A stretch of DNA of 64,000 nucleotides from Brevibacterium permense (GCF_025506275.1 NZ_QYCP01000093.1:62001-126000); one strand, 5' to 3'; positions 26,804 to 36,431 are shown, numbered from the stretch's first letter. The notes: generated by a model from the sequence alone, not told the origin. Numbers and translations are program-made.

Positions 26804-29429
26804 GCGGCACAGAATGGAGCTCGGCGAGTTCTGAGTCCTTCCACGTCGTCTTGCCGTAGAAGTGAGTGAGGCGACGGATGAGGTTCATGCACTCGTCCTT
26901 GTCCTCCTCGGCGGCGAAGGCGAGCTTTTGGACGAACCATCCCTTGACGAACTGTTCGAGCCGCTTCGCGTTGTAGTCCTCGAGCAGCCCGACCTCGCGC
27001 AGCCACGCAGACCGGTCCTCCTCCAAAGGCAGGTACTTCTCGTAGAAACGGGGACTGATCGCGTTGACAGTCGAGTTCGTCACCGCCGCGTAATAAGTGT
27101 GGATCGGTGTCGGCGTCAGCCCGATCCGGTTGGCGTGGAAGAGCATCTGCTGGAAGAAGTACGAGTCCTGTCCGACAGCGCCGATCGGCTGGTAGATGCC
27201 GAGCCCCTTCAACCACTGCGTGTCAGCCACGAGTGCCTGGATGCTCATCGGCTGGAAGTTCACACGCGAGAGCGCATTGGCTTCGAGCACGCCGTCGTCG
27301 CCGACGACCGGTCGCAGGATGCCCGCGTTCTTGATCATGATCCGGTTGTGCTTGAACCGCATCATATTGCCGATGGCGAAGTCGTATCCGTGCTCTTCGA
27401 CCATCTCGAGCAGCAGCGCATAACCGTCGTTCGTCTGCTCGTTGTCCGGATCAAGGTAGGTCACGTACGGGGTGCGGGTGAGTTCGAGCCCCTTGTTGCG
27501 TGGACGTGAGGCGCTGCCCGAACCACCGGCCGGGAACCGGTGGACTCGAACGTTCGGATAGGCACGGTCGAGTTCGTCGAGGATCGCAGGCGTTTCGATG
27601 TCCGTGGACCCGTCGTCGACGAGGAGGATTTCGCAGCGGTCGAAGATCGAGGACCGGCGCAGGGACTCGAAGCATTTGAACTTCAGGTGAGGACCGTTGT
27701 TGTACACGGGCACGATGACGCTGATCTCGGGCTCGACCATGACGTCGATCGTCTCGACTCGCTCGAGGACGAGGTCCGAGGCGATCGCCAGTGTTGTCCG
27801 CTCGGGCCCGACACTGTCACCGAGGCGGCTTCCGGCCGGGCACCACGTGGCGGTGATGCGCTGGTCGGAGTCGACCGGATCGACGAATTCGTAGAGAGGT
27901 TCGGCGGTATCGATGGGCAGGATCCGAACCTCATCGACGTCGGTGAAGCGGAAGGCGTTCACCGCGTCCTGAACGAGGTGACGACCGAAATCGGAATGCC
28001 CGGTCAGGTTGATGACGACGTCGCCGTCGGCTCCGGCGACACGGTCTGAGCCGTTTGGAAGAGCTGCCATCGGACCCGCATAAGACTGTGTCCGACGGAA
28101 GACTTCGAAGTCCGATTCGGCCAGTCCGGTGACGTAGACCGTGTGATCGGGGGAACCGGAATCGAGCCCCATCTCTTCGGCGATCGTGTCGATGCGATCG
28201 AATGCGGTGTTGGCGGTGAAAGCGGCGCGGATTCCCGCGACCTGTGCCTGCCGGATACTTCGCTGGGTCAGCGCACGGTACGTCTGCTCCATGTCGAGAG
28301 AGGAGTCGGGCATACACACCTGCGGATAGAGCGAGTTCACCCCCGCGTTGTAATTCGAGACGATGAACGTGCCCATGGCCTGCAGCTCGATGATCCGGTT
28401 GGCATACATCGATTGGGAGTTCACGACCGAGTTGAGGTTGATGCCCACAGGAAGAAGACGCTGCAGGTCGAGCAGGGTCTCGTGACCGATCGGCCCGTGC
28501 AGATGCGGCAGGTACCGCTCAGGGAAGAGATAGCGTTCAGCCTTCGCGAACTTCTCCGTGTCGAGTTCGAGGTTGCGGTCGACGATCGTGAGATCGGCTC
28601 CGGCCGACAGCAGACCGTCGAAGATCCGTTGGGCAGACGACTTCCGCTCCGGGTACTTGTGCTCGAACCAGGATCCGGCGAAGACGAACTCGCGGCCGGA
28701 GTGGCGCATGCTTCCGAGGGGATGGTGATGTACGAAGTTCACTGCGAACGGCAGCACAGTCACCGGCACTTGGTGGTGGAGGTACTCGCGGTATCGGGGC
28801 ACGCATTCGACGGCGCTGGTGAACACGTGGTCGGCGAACTTCGCCAGGGGAGCGAACTGTTCGTAGTTCGGAGGATCCTCCTTCGAATAGAAGGCGATCG
28901 GAATCTCGTTCTCACGGGCGAATGGGACGACCTGCGACTCGAGGACCAGGCGTGCCGGTGAACCGGACAGTGCGACGTTGAACCATTCGTCGTCGAGGCC
29001 GCGCCAGGCCGAGGTGATGAGCAGCAGGTCGATGTCCGCCATGTCCTGCTCATAGGTCTCAGGACTGATCGGCACCACATGAGCCGCGTCCTTGAGCGAG
29101 TCGAAGAGGAAACGGTCGGCGATGATTCCGATGCGCAGCTTCCGGCGAGTATCCCAATGCTGGCCCGAGGTCCTCGGCAGCTGCTGAGCCTTCTCGATGA
29201 GGGCTGAGATCTTACTTTCGACCGGAGCTGCGAAGGCACGGTGGCGTTCGAGGTACTCTTCACGCGACTCGGCCAGGTCGATGTAGGGGTGCCGTCCAAG
29301 CAGACCGTCGATGAAGTAGTCCGACTGCGTGTGCACGCCTAACGACTTCTGGCGCGTGCGGGTTGCCTTCAATTCCTTGATGCGAGTGTCGAGAGCGGCC
29401 TGCCGCTTCTTGATATCGGCGTCCTTCAT
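26796..29429 (-). CDS. Two-domain glycosyltransferase (CgeB-like GT-B plus GT2)
   Basis: An 877-residue protein. The N-terminus is charged and helical (residues 1-90). Residues about 95-440 form a CgeB-like GT-B module: FYSKEDPPNYEQFAPLAKFADHVFTS, FAGSWFEHKYPERK, GINLNSVVNSQSMYANRIIELQAMG. From about residue 565 a family-2 GT-A domain starts: ISVIVPVYNNGPHLKFKCFESL, EILLVDDGSTD, and YLDPDNEQTNDG in place of the usual DxD. The protein therefore probably adds two sugars or extends a repeat processively. It is coupled to the preceding small coiled-coil gene by a 4-base overlap. A shorter paralogue with the same order is at 29979. Confidence 0.87.
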   Translation of the reverse strand: MKDADIKKRQAALDTRIKELKATRTRQKSLGVHTQSDYFIDGLLGRHPYIDLAESREEYLERHRAFAAPVESKISALIEKAQQLPRTSGQHWDTRRKLRIGIIADRFLFDSLKDAAHVVPISPETYEQDMADIDLLLITSAWRGLDDEWFNVALSGSPARLVLESQVVPFARENEIPIAFYSKEDPPNYEQFAPLAKFADHVFTSAVECVPRYREYLHHQVPVTVLPFAVNFVHHHPLGSMRHSGREFVFAGSWFEHKYPERKSSAQRIFDGLLSAGADLTIVDRNLELDTEKFAKAERYLFPERYLPHLHGPIGHETLLDLQRLLPVGINLNSVVNSQSMYANRIIELQAMGTFIVSNYNAGVNSLYPQVCMPDSSLDMEQTYRALTQRSIRQAQVAGIRAAFTANTAFDRIDTIAEEMGLDSGSPDHTVYVTGLAESDFEVFRRTQSYAGPMAALPNGSDRVAGADGDVVINLTGHSDFGRHLVQDAVNAFRFTDVDEVRILPIDTAEPLYEFVDPVDSDQRITATWCPAGSRLGDSVGPERTTLAIASDLVLERVETIDVMVEPEISVIVPVYNNGPHLKFKCFESLRRSSIFDRCEILLVDDGSTDIETPAILDELDRAYPNVRVHRFPAGGSGSASRPRNKGLELTRTPYVTYLDPDNEQTNDGYALLLEMVEEHGYDFAIGNMMRFKHNRIMIKNAGILRPVVGDDGVLEANALSRVNFQPMSIQALVADTQWLKGLGIYQPIGAVGQDSYFFQQMLFHANRIGLTPTPIHTYYAAVTNSTVNAISPRFYEKYLPLEEDRSAWLREVGLLEDYNAKRLEQFVKGWFVQKLAFAAEEDKDECMNLIRRLTHFYGKTTWKDSELAELHSVPHV

Positions 29430-29839
29430 CGCTGACCACCCTTCTGCTGGGAGGTGCCGCGCTGAGGACGGCGCAGGCGCCAGTAGGCGCGCTGAACCTG
29501 CATGGCTTTGGAACCCAGCAGTCGTTCGAGCCGTTCATTGACCGAGGCGAGTTTCGCATCCCGTTTCGCGACTTCGTTCTTCAGCCGCTCGATCTCCTTC
29601 TCGCGCTTGTTGATGCCTCCCAGCAGCTTCGACTCACGGTCGTAGGCGCTGATGAGTTCCTTGGCGAGTTCGGCATTGAGCGACGAAGTCTCATCAATGA
29701 CGTGGGAAACGTTCTCGCGGACGGAACCGAGATCCTCGGCTCCGGTCGTGGTGGTCTTCAAATGGGCTCCAGTTGTCCAACGTCCGCAATGGAACTTCTG
29801 GCCATCGGAAGCGGTGAAGTCCCACTGCGAAATCTTCAC
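29426..29839 (-). CDS. Small coiled-coil protein preceding the two-domain glycosyltransferase
   Basis: A 137-residue protein of no known family. Residues 1-30 read like a short beta-rich head (ISQWDFTASDGQKFHCGRW). Residues about 45-115 are a charged heptad-like helix rich in E, K, L and R, followed by a basic tail. The GTG at 29839 has no clear ribosome site, so the start is uncertain. The gene is real on codon pattern and on its ATGA overlap with the glycosyltransferase at 29429. It may scaffold or regulate polymer length, as coiled-coil partners do in some polymerase systems; that is a guess from location. Confidence 0.6.
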   Translation of the reverse strand: MKISQWDFTASDGQKFHCGRWTTGAHLKTTTTGAEDLGSVRENVSHVIDETSSLNAELAKELISAYDRESKLLGGINKREKEIERLKNEVAKRDAKLASVNERLERLLGSKAMQVQRAYWRLRRPQRGTSQQKGGQR

Positions 29840-29978
29840 AGCATGACCGCCACGCTACTGACCGGATCAGACCGAAACCGCCCATTTCACCAACAGTTCA
29901 CCTGGGGCATACGAAGAATTCCGCGGCCCCTCGATTCGGGCAGGGAGAGCGATCAGGAGAGCGCCGACGAGTGGAACC

Positions 29979-31871
29979 TCAGAAGCAGTAGTGGTCCGGA
30001 GCGTATCCGAATGAGTGGACGTCCCCGTTGGCCAACAGGTGGCTGTCGTCGACGCTCCACGTATGGGCATGGTCGCCACGGACCTGGACGAAGTTGAACC
30101 TGTCCGCCGAGTAGATCCGAGCTCCGGAGGCGATGAGCCGCTGCTGGAGCTCCGTGTCCTCACCGAGGGTGCGCTCCGCAAACGGGTTGTCCAACAGCGT
30201 CGACCGATGCGTCATCAGAGTCGGCCCCATGACGAGGTCGGTGAACCGGTGCTCGCGTTCGGGGAATCGGCAGATGACGATGTCACGGCCCCGAATGTGC
30301 AGATAGTGTGCCTGCTTGCCGACGAGATCGGCATTCGAATAGCGCAGTGCCGCAAGCTGGTCGCCCAGATAGTGCGCTCCGTAGACATCGTCATCGTCCA
30401 TCTTCGCGATGACGGCCCCGGAGGCCGCCTGAACTCCGCGATTGAGGCAGACCCCCAACGGCTGCGCGGAGTCGACCTCGACGATCTGCAGATGCTCGAT
30501 CCCTGCTTCTGCTGCGCGGGCACGCAGATCGGCTGGTGCCGCGAACCCGTGGGTTACCAACACGAGTTCCCGATCCGTGTGCAGCTGCGCGGCATGGGTG
30601 CGCAGAACCTCGCCGAGGTGGTCGGGACGATTCGTCGACACCACAGCCGAGACTGAGGTGGGGAATGGCTGCGAATAGTCCAAGCCGAGCGAATCCATCA
30701 CCGTCATCGCTCGATGAGTGTAGGTGTGCTCGGCCCAGATGCGTCGTTGGGCAAGATGGACGGTGCGGTCTCTCAGCTCAGGACTGCGCACATAGGCACG
30801 CAGAGTCCACTCCGCTTCTTCCTGAGTCTCAGGCTGAGGGACCTCGGTGGTGGGGAAGAAATCTCGAGTCGCCGTACTCGGAGTGGTGACGACGGGGGTG
30901 CCGGCGGCACTGATCTCGAAGATCCTGCGTGCGCACATGCTCGGAGAGTCGGTGACGGAGTTGACGTTGAGGAAGACCTTGAAGTGCTTATATGCCGTGA
31001 GCAGATTGCGGTACGGAAGCGACCCGACCACACGTCCGGCCAAGTTACCTGGGAATTGATACCGCTCATCGTTGCCGAGGAACCGGGAGAAGATCTCCAG
31101 CCCGTACTGCATCCTCGGTGAAACGGCGGCAGCGGCACCGAGCAGCAGGTCCATCTGCTCCCTGCGCTCTGGATACTTGTGGGCGAAGTACATGCCCGCA
31201 AAGGCAATGTCCCTGGCGGCGGCATTCCGCGCAGGACGTGAGGGATTGTGGACCGCCGGCTGTGCGGCGAAGGGCAGGGCGGCGACCCTGTCGTGACCGA
31301 GTCTGGAGCGATATTCGGGGATCAGTCTGACATCGCTGGTGAAGACGACGTCGAACTTCTGTGCCAGCGGCAGGAAGTCCTCGAAGTGCGGGGGATCCTC
31401 TTTGTTCCAGAAGACGGTCGGAATGCCTCGGCGACGGCACTCGCCGAGCAGATCGGTGATTTCTGTGCTCGGACCCGACGGGCTCGTGAGCTTGAATTTC
31501 CACTGACCGTCGTTGCCGCTCCAGGCGGACTCGACGAAGACGAAGTCGAGACCGTCGAGCTCGGTCGACCAATGTGTCGGCGACAGCGGTCGGAGCGACC
31601 ACTCATAACCGAAGCTCTCGGTCGAGAACTCGTCGAGGACGACTCCGACCGACAACTGTTCGAAGACCGGAAGGCGATGCTGCACCGGCAGGGGAGGGAA
31701 CAGCTCCGCGAGGACCTCCGCTGACAGGCTTCCCGTGGCGACCTCGGCGGAGGCTTCTGCGGCTCCTTGGACCAACGAGCGGCGGCGACGCCACTTCGCG
31801 ACTTGGCTGATCCCGCCGTTTCGCAGATGCCACACGGCGGTCCTCAGTGTGCGAAGCGGTGTTCGGGGCAC
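29979..31871 (-). CDS. Two-domain glycosyltransferase (CgeB-like GT-B plus GT2-like)
   Basis: A 630-residue protein and the first gene of the minus-strand glycan operon. The N-terminal module has FWNKEDPPHFEDFLPLAQKFD, FAGMYFAHKYPERREQ and NVNSVTDSPSMCARRIFEIS, matching the 26796 protein segment for segment. The C-terminal half is GT2-like: VSAVVSTNRPDHLGEVL, LNRGVQAASGAVIAKMDDDD (a DxD with spare aspartates), and GEDTELQQRL near the end. The GTG at 31871 has GAGAGG about 9 bases upstream. Its promoter must lie in the 188-base gap shared with the divergent CapD-like gene. Sugar specificity is unknown. Confidence 0.87.
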   Translation of the reverse strand: MPRTPLRTLRTAVWHLRNGGISQVAKWRRRRSLVQGAAEASAEVATGSLSAEVLAELFPPLPVQHRLPVFEQLSVGVVLDEFSTESFGYEWSLRPLSPTHWSTELDGLDFVFVESAWSGNDGQWKFKLTSPSGPSTEITDLLGECRRRGIPTVFWNKEDPPHFEDFLPLAQKFDVVFTSDVRLIPEYRSRLGHDRVAALPFAAQPAVHNPSRPARNAAARDIAFAGMYFAHKYPERREQMDLLLGAAAAVSPRMQYGLEIFSRFLGNDERYQFPGNLAGRVVGSLPYRNLLTAYKHFKVFLNVNSVTDSPSMCARRIFEISAAGTPVVTTPSTATRDFFPTTEVPQPETQEEAEWTLRAYVRSPELRDRTVHLAQRRIWAEHTYTHRAMTVMDSLGLDYSQPFPTSVSAVVSTNRPDHLGEVLRTHAAQLHTDRELVLVTHGFAAPADLRARAAEAGIEHLQIVEVDSAQPLGVCLNRGVQAASGAVIAKMDDDDVYGAHYLGDQLAALRYSNADLVGKQAHYLHIRGRDIVICRFPEREHRFTDLVMGPTLMTHRSTLLDNPFAERTLGEDTELQQRLIASGARIYSADRFNFVQVRGDHAHTWSVDDSHLLANGDVHSFGYAPDHYCF

Positions 31872-32059
31872 GAATCGGGTCCTCTCGGCGGTAGTTAGGG
31901 TGAGAAACGGGGAAGTGAATCGAAGCCAGTCGACGGCTATCGACGCTCAAAGTTCACATCGTCATTTATGTGTGAAACCTGTTAACGCCAATAGTACAAT
32001 CGGAAAGTTGCAAGCGGCTTCGCGAAGCCGGACGGGGAAATCAGGACGAAAAGAGGACC
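31872..32059. promoter_or_regulatory. Divergent promoter region of the two glycan operons
   Basis: This 188-base gap separates the minus-strand operon (start 31871) from the plus-strand operon (start 32060). It is AT-richer than the flanks around 31950-32010. A loose inverted repeat, GTTCACAT near 31953 and ATGTGTGAAAC near 31970, might be a shared operator. Individual promoter boxes are not clear. Confidence 0.4.
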
Positions 32060-34036
32060 GTGGGAAGCAAGTCTGACCCCATTCCCACACGGACCCCAAT
32101 GAGGCGGCACGGCAGAGCCATGGCGCTGTCACTCATCGATGGTCTCGTCTTCGCGTTCCTCGTCGTGGCCATGACACTTGTGCGGTACGACTTCCACACT
32201 CATCTCGTCAATGCACCGGGCATGTTCGTCTGTTCGGCAATCGCTTTGGTCGTCTTCCTCATCGGAGGGCCTCTGGCGATCTACCGCGGTCGCTACCGAC
32301 GGGGATCGACCGATCAGTTCGCAGCCATCGTGGGCACCGTTGCACTGGGCGTCGGCATCATGTGGGTTGCCGAGTTCGCCCTTGCCCGTCAACTGCTCAT
32401 CCCGACCAGCGTCCCCATCACGGCGGGAGCGCTCATGGTCGTGGTCAAGAGCCTCGAGAACTGGCTTCGCCGCAACATGAGGCAACGCAGCCTCACCTCG
32501 TCCGGCGCATCTCGGCCCACGATCGTCGTCGGCGCGGGGGACCAGGGCATGCTCGCCCTCGATATGATCGCTCAGGACTCGCACAACGAATTCGTCGCTG
32601 TCGGCATCCTCGACGATGACCCTGCCAAGCGGCATCTGCGCTACAACGGAATTCGCGTGCTCGGACCGATCGCGGACATCGCCGCCCATGTCGATCGCAC
32701 CGGTGCCGGGGCCGTCATCATTGCGATCTCTGACCTGCCTCCCGAGGAACTCTCCCTTATCGCTTCGAATCTCGAATCCCGACCGGTCGAGATCAAGATC
32801 ATGCCGAAGCTCTCGGACTCCGCGTTGGCGCGTCCCGAGCCGGACGCCCACGACGTCGCCGACCTGCGTCACCGAAGCTTCCGCGATGTCAGCCTCGAAG
32901 ACCTCATCGGACGCAAACCGATCTCGACGAATATCGACGACATCGCCTCGGCGATCACCGGCAAAGTCGTCCTTGTGACCGGGGCAGGCGGCTCAATCGG
33001 TTCACAGCTGTGCCGTCAGGTCGCCCGGTTCGACCCGGCACGACTCATCATGACCGACAGGGACGAATCCGGACTGCATGCCACCGAGCTCGGACTTGAG
33101 GGTTCAGCCCTTCTGACCAGTGATGACCTCGTCCTCGGGGATCTGCGGGATCCGGCGTTCATTGATGCCCTCGTCGCCGAGGCGAAGCCGGACATCATAT
33201 TCCACGCCGCGGCTCTCAAACACCTGACTTTCCTCGAGCGCTTCCCTGAGCAGGCGGTACGCACGAATGTCGGTGCCAGCCTCGATCTGCTCAGCGCAGC
33301 CGTGGCTCACGAAGTCGATTCCTTCGTCCACATCTCCACCGACAAGGCCGCTGGCGCGACCTCGGTTCTGGGGCGGACGAAGTTCTCCATCGAGCGGGCG
33401 ATCGCCTCGGTGGCCGCGGTAACCGGACGACGGTATATGTCGGTGCGCTTCGGCAATGTGCTCGGCTCCCGGGGTTCCGTGCTCGAAACTTTTGTGGCTC
33501 AGGTGGCGGCCGGCGACCCCGTGACCGTCACCGACCCCGAGGTCACTCGCTACTTCATGACTGCCGATGAGGCATGTGAGCTCGTTCTGCAGGCAGCGGC
33601 GATCGGCTGCCCCGGAGAGACCTTGGTCCTCGATATGGGCGAACCGATCCGCATCGCTGACCTCGCCAGGCGAGTGATCGCGCTGTCGGGCCGCAGCGAT
33701 GCGCAGATCGTGTACACGGGTCTGCGCCCGGGGGAGAAGCTCACTGAAGCGCTGCTGTCGCCGGGGGAAGTCGACAGCAGACCCAATCATCCGCTGATCA
33801 CTCAGGTGCCGATCGCTCCGATCGATCTGGAGAAGCTCGGCGCCCTGGTCGCTGAATCTCGTGATCCGCAGGTCTTCACTCACCGGACGGCCCTCGAGGA
33901 GCGCTTGACGAGTCTCCTCGACTCCGAGGCAGCCCCGGTCACCGATGACGCAGCGGCGGCCATCGAACCAGCAGCGACGTCATCAAGAGCCTCCGAGCCG
34001 GGCGCACATCCTCATGACACCGGAGTCGGCCTCTGA
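32060..34036 (+). CDS. CapD/FlaA1-like membrane nucleotide-sugar dehydratase/epimerase
   Basis: A 658-residue protein. Four predicted membrane helices occupy residues about 20-130, followed by a CoA-binding-like Rossmann domain (VVGAGDQGMLALDMIAQ). The second Rossmann domain, VLVTGAGGSIGSQLCRQVARF, is an SDR-type enzyme. Family members dehydrate UDP-GlcNAc at C4/C6 as the first step to bacillosamine, FucNAc or QuiNAc-type sugars. The active-site stretch is STDKAAGATSVLGRTK: the lysine is kept, but where this family usually has methionine the residue is leucine. The GTG start has AGAGGA very close (2 bases), so the ATG at 32099 is an alternative. It opens the plus-strand operon, and its stop shares a base with the next start. 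Confidence 0.88.
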   Translation: MGSKSDPIPTRTPMRRHGRAMALSLIDGLVFAFLVVAMTLVRYDFHTHLVNAPGMFVCSAIALVVFLIGGPLAIYRGRYRRGSTDQFAAIVGTVALGVGIMWVAEFALARQLLIPTSVPITAGALMVVVKSLENWLRRNMRQRSLTSSGASRPTIVVGAGDQGMLALDMIAQDSHNEFVAVGILDDDPAKRHLRYNGIRVLGPIADIAAHVDRTGAGAVIIAISDLPPEELSLIASNLESRPVEIKIMPKLSDSALARPEPDAHDVADLRHRSFRDVSLEDLIGRKPISTNIDDIASAITGKVVLVTGAGGSIGSQLCRQVARFDPARLIMTDRDESGLHATELGLEGSALLTSDDLVLGDLRDPAFIDALVAEAKPDIIFHAAALKHLTFLERFPEQAVRTNVGASLDLLSAAVAHEVDSFVHISTDKAAGATSVLGRTKFSIERAIASVAAVTGRRYMSVRFGNVLGSRGSVLETFVAQVAAGDPVTVTDPEVTRYFMTADEACELVLQAAAIGCPGETLVLDMGEPIRIADLARRVIALSGRSDAQIVYTGLRPGEKLTEALLSPGEVDSRPNHPLITQVPIAPIDLEKLGALVAESRDPQVFTHRTALEERLTSLLDSEAAPVTDDAAAAIEPAATSSRASEPGAHPHDTGVGL

Positions 34037-35073
34037 TGGCTTTGCAGTCGCTGGTGATCCTGGTTGTGGCCGCGGTGGTCACGGCTCTCAGCGCCCTCAT
34101 CGCCTTTCCGCTGCTGCGGAGAGCGGGGGTTGTCGATGTTCCCTCTCATCGCTCCTCGCATACTCTGTCGACCGTACGCGGTGGGGGAATCGCCATCGGC
34201 TGCGGCATCACCGTGGCCGCAGTTCTCGCCATGGTTTGGAGCGTCAGCGAAGACGGAGTATTCGGCCTCGGCGGCGTCCTCCTGCCGATCGGTTTCCTGG
34301 TGCTGACCTGGTGCTATTCGGCCATCGGGATGAGCGACGACCTCGACTCCCTGCGCCCCGCCGGGCGTTTAATCGGACAGGCCATCCTGGCTCTGCTGTT
34401 CAGCGCGATCATCGCAATGTTCTCAACACAGGGAATCGCTCACGTCATCGCTTTCGCCTTTATCGGAGTGACCACTGTCAATGCTGTGAACTTCGTCGAC
34501 GGGCTCAATGGCTATGTCACCGGGTGGACCATCGTTACCGCCGGATGGTTCGCCTTCGTCAGTTCCTGGGTGGGCGAGAACGACATCGCACTGCTTGCTC
34601 TGGCATTGGCCGGTGCCGCTGTCGGGTTCCTGCCATTCAATCTCGGGCGGGCCAAAGCTTTCCTCGGAGACACGGGAAGCTACGGAATCGGCGCGGCCGT
34701 CTTCGCTCTCGCAGTGTGGCTGTTCGTCCAAGGCGTCCCGATCGTCGTCATCATCGCGCCGATGATCTTCGTCCTCTTCGACGTGGGACTCACTTTGGTC
34801 CTGAGACTCTTCCGGGGAGAGAATATTCTCCTGCCTCATCGCGAACACATCTACCAGCGGATCCAGCAAGCAGGGTGGCCACACGGTTCCGTTTCGCTCT
34901 TCCACGCCGCATTGAGCGTCCTCGCCTGCATTATGGCCGTTCCGACCCTCATCAGCGGAAATACCGCGACGACCTATCCGGCTCATGTGTTCTGGGTCGG
35001 ATTACTCGCCCTCTACGCGCTTCTGCCCATGTGGTTGAATCGTCGCGCCCGTACGGAGGTGGTCACTGCATGA
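34036..35073 (+). CDS. Undecaprenyl-phosphate sugar-1-phosphate transferase (WecA/TagO-like)
   Basis: A 345-residue polytopic membrane enzyme of the MraY/WecA superfamily. It would start polymer assembly by moving a HexNAc-1-phosphate from UDP onto undecaprenyl phosphate. Signature motifs: GMSDDLDSL (the Mg-binding DDxxD-like site), NAVNFVDGLNGYVTG, FLGDTGSYGIG, and the cytoplasmic sugar-recognition loop HREHIYQRI. About ten hydrophobic segments are visible. The ATG lies inside the stop of the CapD-like gene, and its own stop overlaps the following GT4 start, so translation is chained. In teichoic-acid systems this enzyme usually takes GlcNAc; substrate choice here is not readable. Confidence 0.92.
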   Translation: MALQSLVILVVAAVVTALSALIAFPLLRRAGVVDVPSHRSSHTLSTVRGGGIAIGCGITVAAVLAMVWSVSEDGVFGLGGVLLPIGFLVLTWCYSAIGMSDDLDSLRPAGRLIGQAILALLFSAIIAMFSTQGIAHVIAFAFIGVTTVNAVNFVDGLNGYVTGWTIVTAGWFAFVSSWVGENDIALLALALAGAAVGFLPFNLGRAKAFLGDTGSYGIGAAVFALAVWLFVQGVPIVVIIAPMIFVLFDVGLTLVLRLFRGENILLPHREHIYQRIQQAGWPHGSVSLFHAALSVLACIMAVPTLISGNTATTYPAHVFWVGLLALYALLPMWLNRRARTEVVTA

Positions 35074-36431
35074 GAATCGTTCTGCTCAGCCATTACTACT
35101 ATCCCGAGGTCGGCGCACCGCAGCGACGGTGGAGGATCCTCGTCGACCACCTGCGCGCAGTCGGACACGACGTCATCACGGTGGCACCACACCCGCACTA
35201 CCCGTATTCCGACCGGAACGGATTCTTCGGCTCTCGAGTCGGTCGCGGGCGGAAGCGAGTCGACGTGCGCCTCGGCGGCACCTGGGACACCGGAATCGAT
35301 GGTGAGCGGATCCTCCGCGTGCCCTATCTGCACAGTGGGTCGTCAATGGCTCGTCAGCTGCTCGACCAGACGGTATCGGCAACTGGCGCGATGTCGGCGG
35401 TCATCGATCGGCTGCGAGGCAGAATGCGCCCCGATGTCATCGTCTCCACGACTCCGGCACTGCCGTTTCTGCTGGCGGGGGACACCTTGTCGCGACTGCT
35501 GCGGGTGCCGCACATCGCTGAAGTGCGCGATGCGTGGCCGGACCTCATCTCGGAGATGAACTTGGTTACAGGAGCACTCGGGAAGTATCTTCCGGGGACG
35601 CTGACGCGGAGCCTCGAGCATCGGCTTCTGCCGGACCTGCTCACTCGTGCTCAACGGCGTGCGGCGGTCGTGGTCGTCACCACGGAGGGATTCAAACATC
35701 GCTTGGAACAGCGTGGGGTGACCGCCGAGGTGGTCCGCAGCGGAGTCTCACCGGCCGAGTTGGAGGGTGCATCCGGGCTGACTGCCACGGGGGCGATTCC
35801 TCTCATCCCTGACGCCGACGAGACCGGTGTCCCCCGGGATACGGCCAACCGCGGTACGGTTGCCGATCGCAGTGGACTCAATCTGCTGTATGTGGGCACT
35901 GTCGGTCGGTCTCAGGACCTCAGCACCTCGATTCGTGCTCTGGCTCGCACCGAGGGTGTGCGACTGCGCATCGTCGGCGGCGGCGTCGATACTGCCGAAC
36001 TCAAGACCGTCGCTGCGGAATATGGGGTACCGGTGGAATTCCATCCGCAGATCGCCGGCGCCGAACTCGCGGGCCATTGGGAGTGGGCAGACGCCGGGCT
36101 CGTCAGCCTCAGCTCACTCGAATCCTATGAATGCACCGTGCCGTCGAAGCTCTATTCACTGATGGCTCGTGGAATTCCCATCCTTGGAGTAGTCGCTGGT
36201 GAGGCAGCCGATATCATCACGCAGACCGCGGCAGGAGAAGTTGCGATCCCCGGCGACACCGATTCAGTCGCAGCGGCCATGACGCGGATGCGAGCTCGAG
36301 TCGAAGCCGGTGAGAAATTCGGCACGAATCCTCAGGCAGGACAGAATCCGCGCGACTGGGTGATTCGGAATGCTTCGGCAGCTGCCATGGGGCATACATA
36401 CGAACGCATCCTTCGGCAGGTGGTGTCGTGA
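35070..36431 (+). CDS. GT4-family glycosyltransferase (WcaI-like)
   Basis: A 453-residue GT-B enzyme. The start pattern MRIVLLSHYYYPEVGAPQRRW is typical of GT4 enzymes that act on lipid-linked intermediates. It is followed by PDVIVSTTPALPFLLAG, EVRDAWPDLI, LLYVGTVGRSQDLSTSI and CTVPSKLYSLMARGIPILG with the usual E-x7-E region altered. The frame is open far upstream, but the ATG at 35070 overlaps the previous stop (ATGA) and precedes the first motif directly. Adding an early sugar after the WecA-like step is a reasonable guess from gene order. Confidence 0.9.
   Translation: MRIVLLSHYYYPEVGAPQRRWRILVDHLRAVGHDVITVAPHPHYPYSDRNGFFGSRVGRGRKRVDVRLGGTWDTGIDGERILRVPYLHSGSSMARQLLDQTVSATGAMSAVIDRLRGRMRPDVIVSTTPALPFLLAGDTLSRLLRVPHIAEVRDAWPDLISEMNLVTGALGKYLPGTLTRSLEHRLLPDLLTRAQRRAAVVVVTTEGFKHRLEQRGVTAEVVRSGVSPAELEGASGLTATGAIPLIPDADETGVPRDTANRGTVADRSGLNLLYVGTVGRSQDLSTSIRALARTEGVRLRIVGGGVDTAELKTVAAEYGVPVEFHPQIAGAELAGHWEWADAGLVSLSSLESYECTVPSKLYSLMARGIPILGVVAGEAADIITQTAAGEVAIPGDTDSVAAAMTRMRARVEAGEKFGTNPQAGQNPRDWVIRNASAAAMGHTYERILRQVVS

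Noticed and set aside
33945-35069. Upstream in-frame extension of the GT4 gene at 35070
   Set aside because: It overlaps the CapD-like and WecA-like genes, has no similarity to glycosyltransferases, and the ATGA overlap gives a better start.
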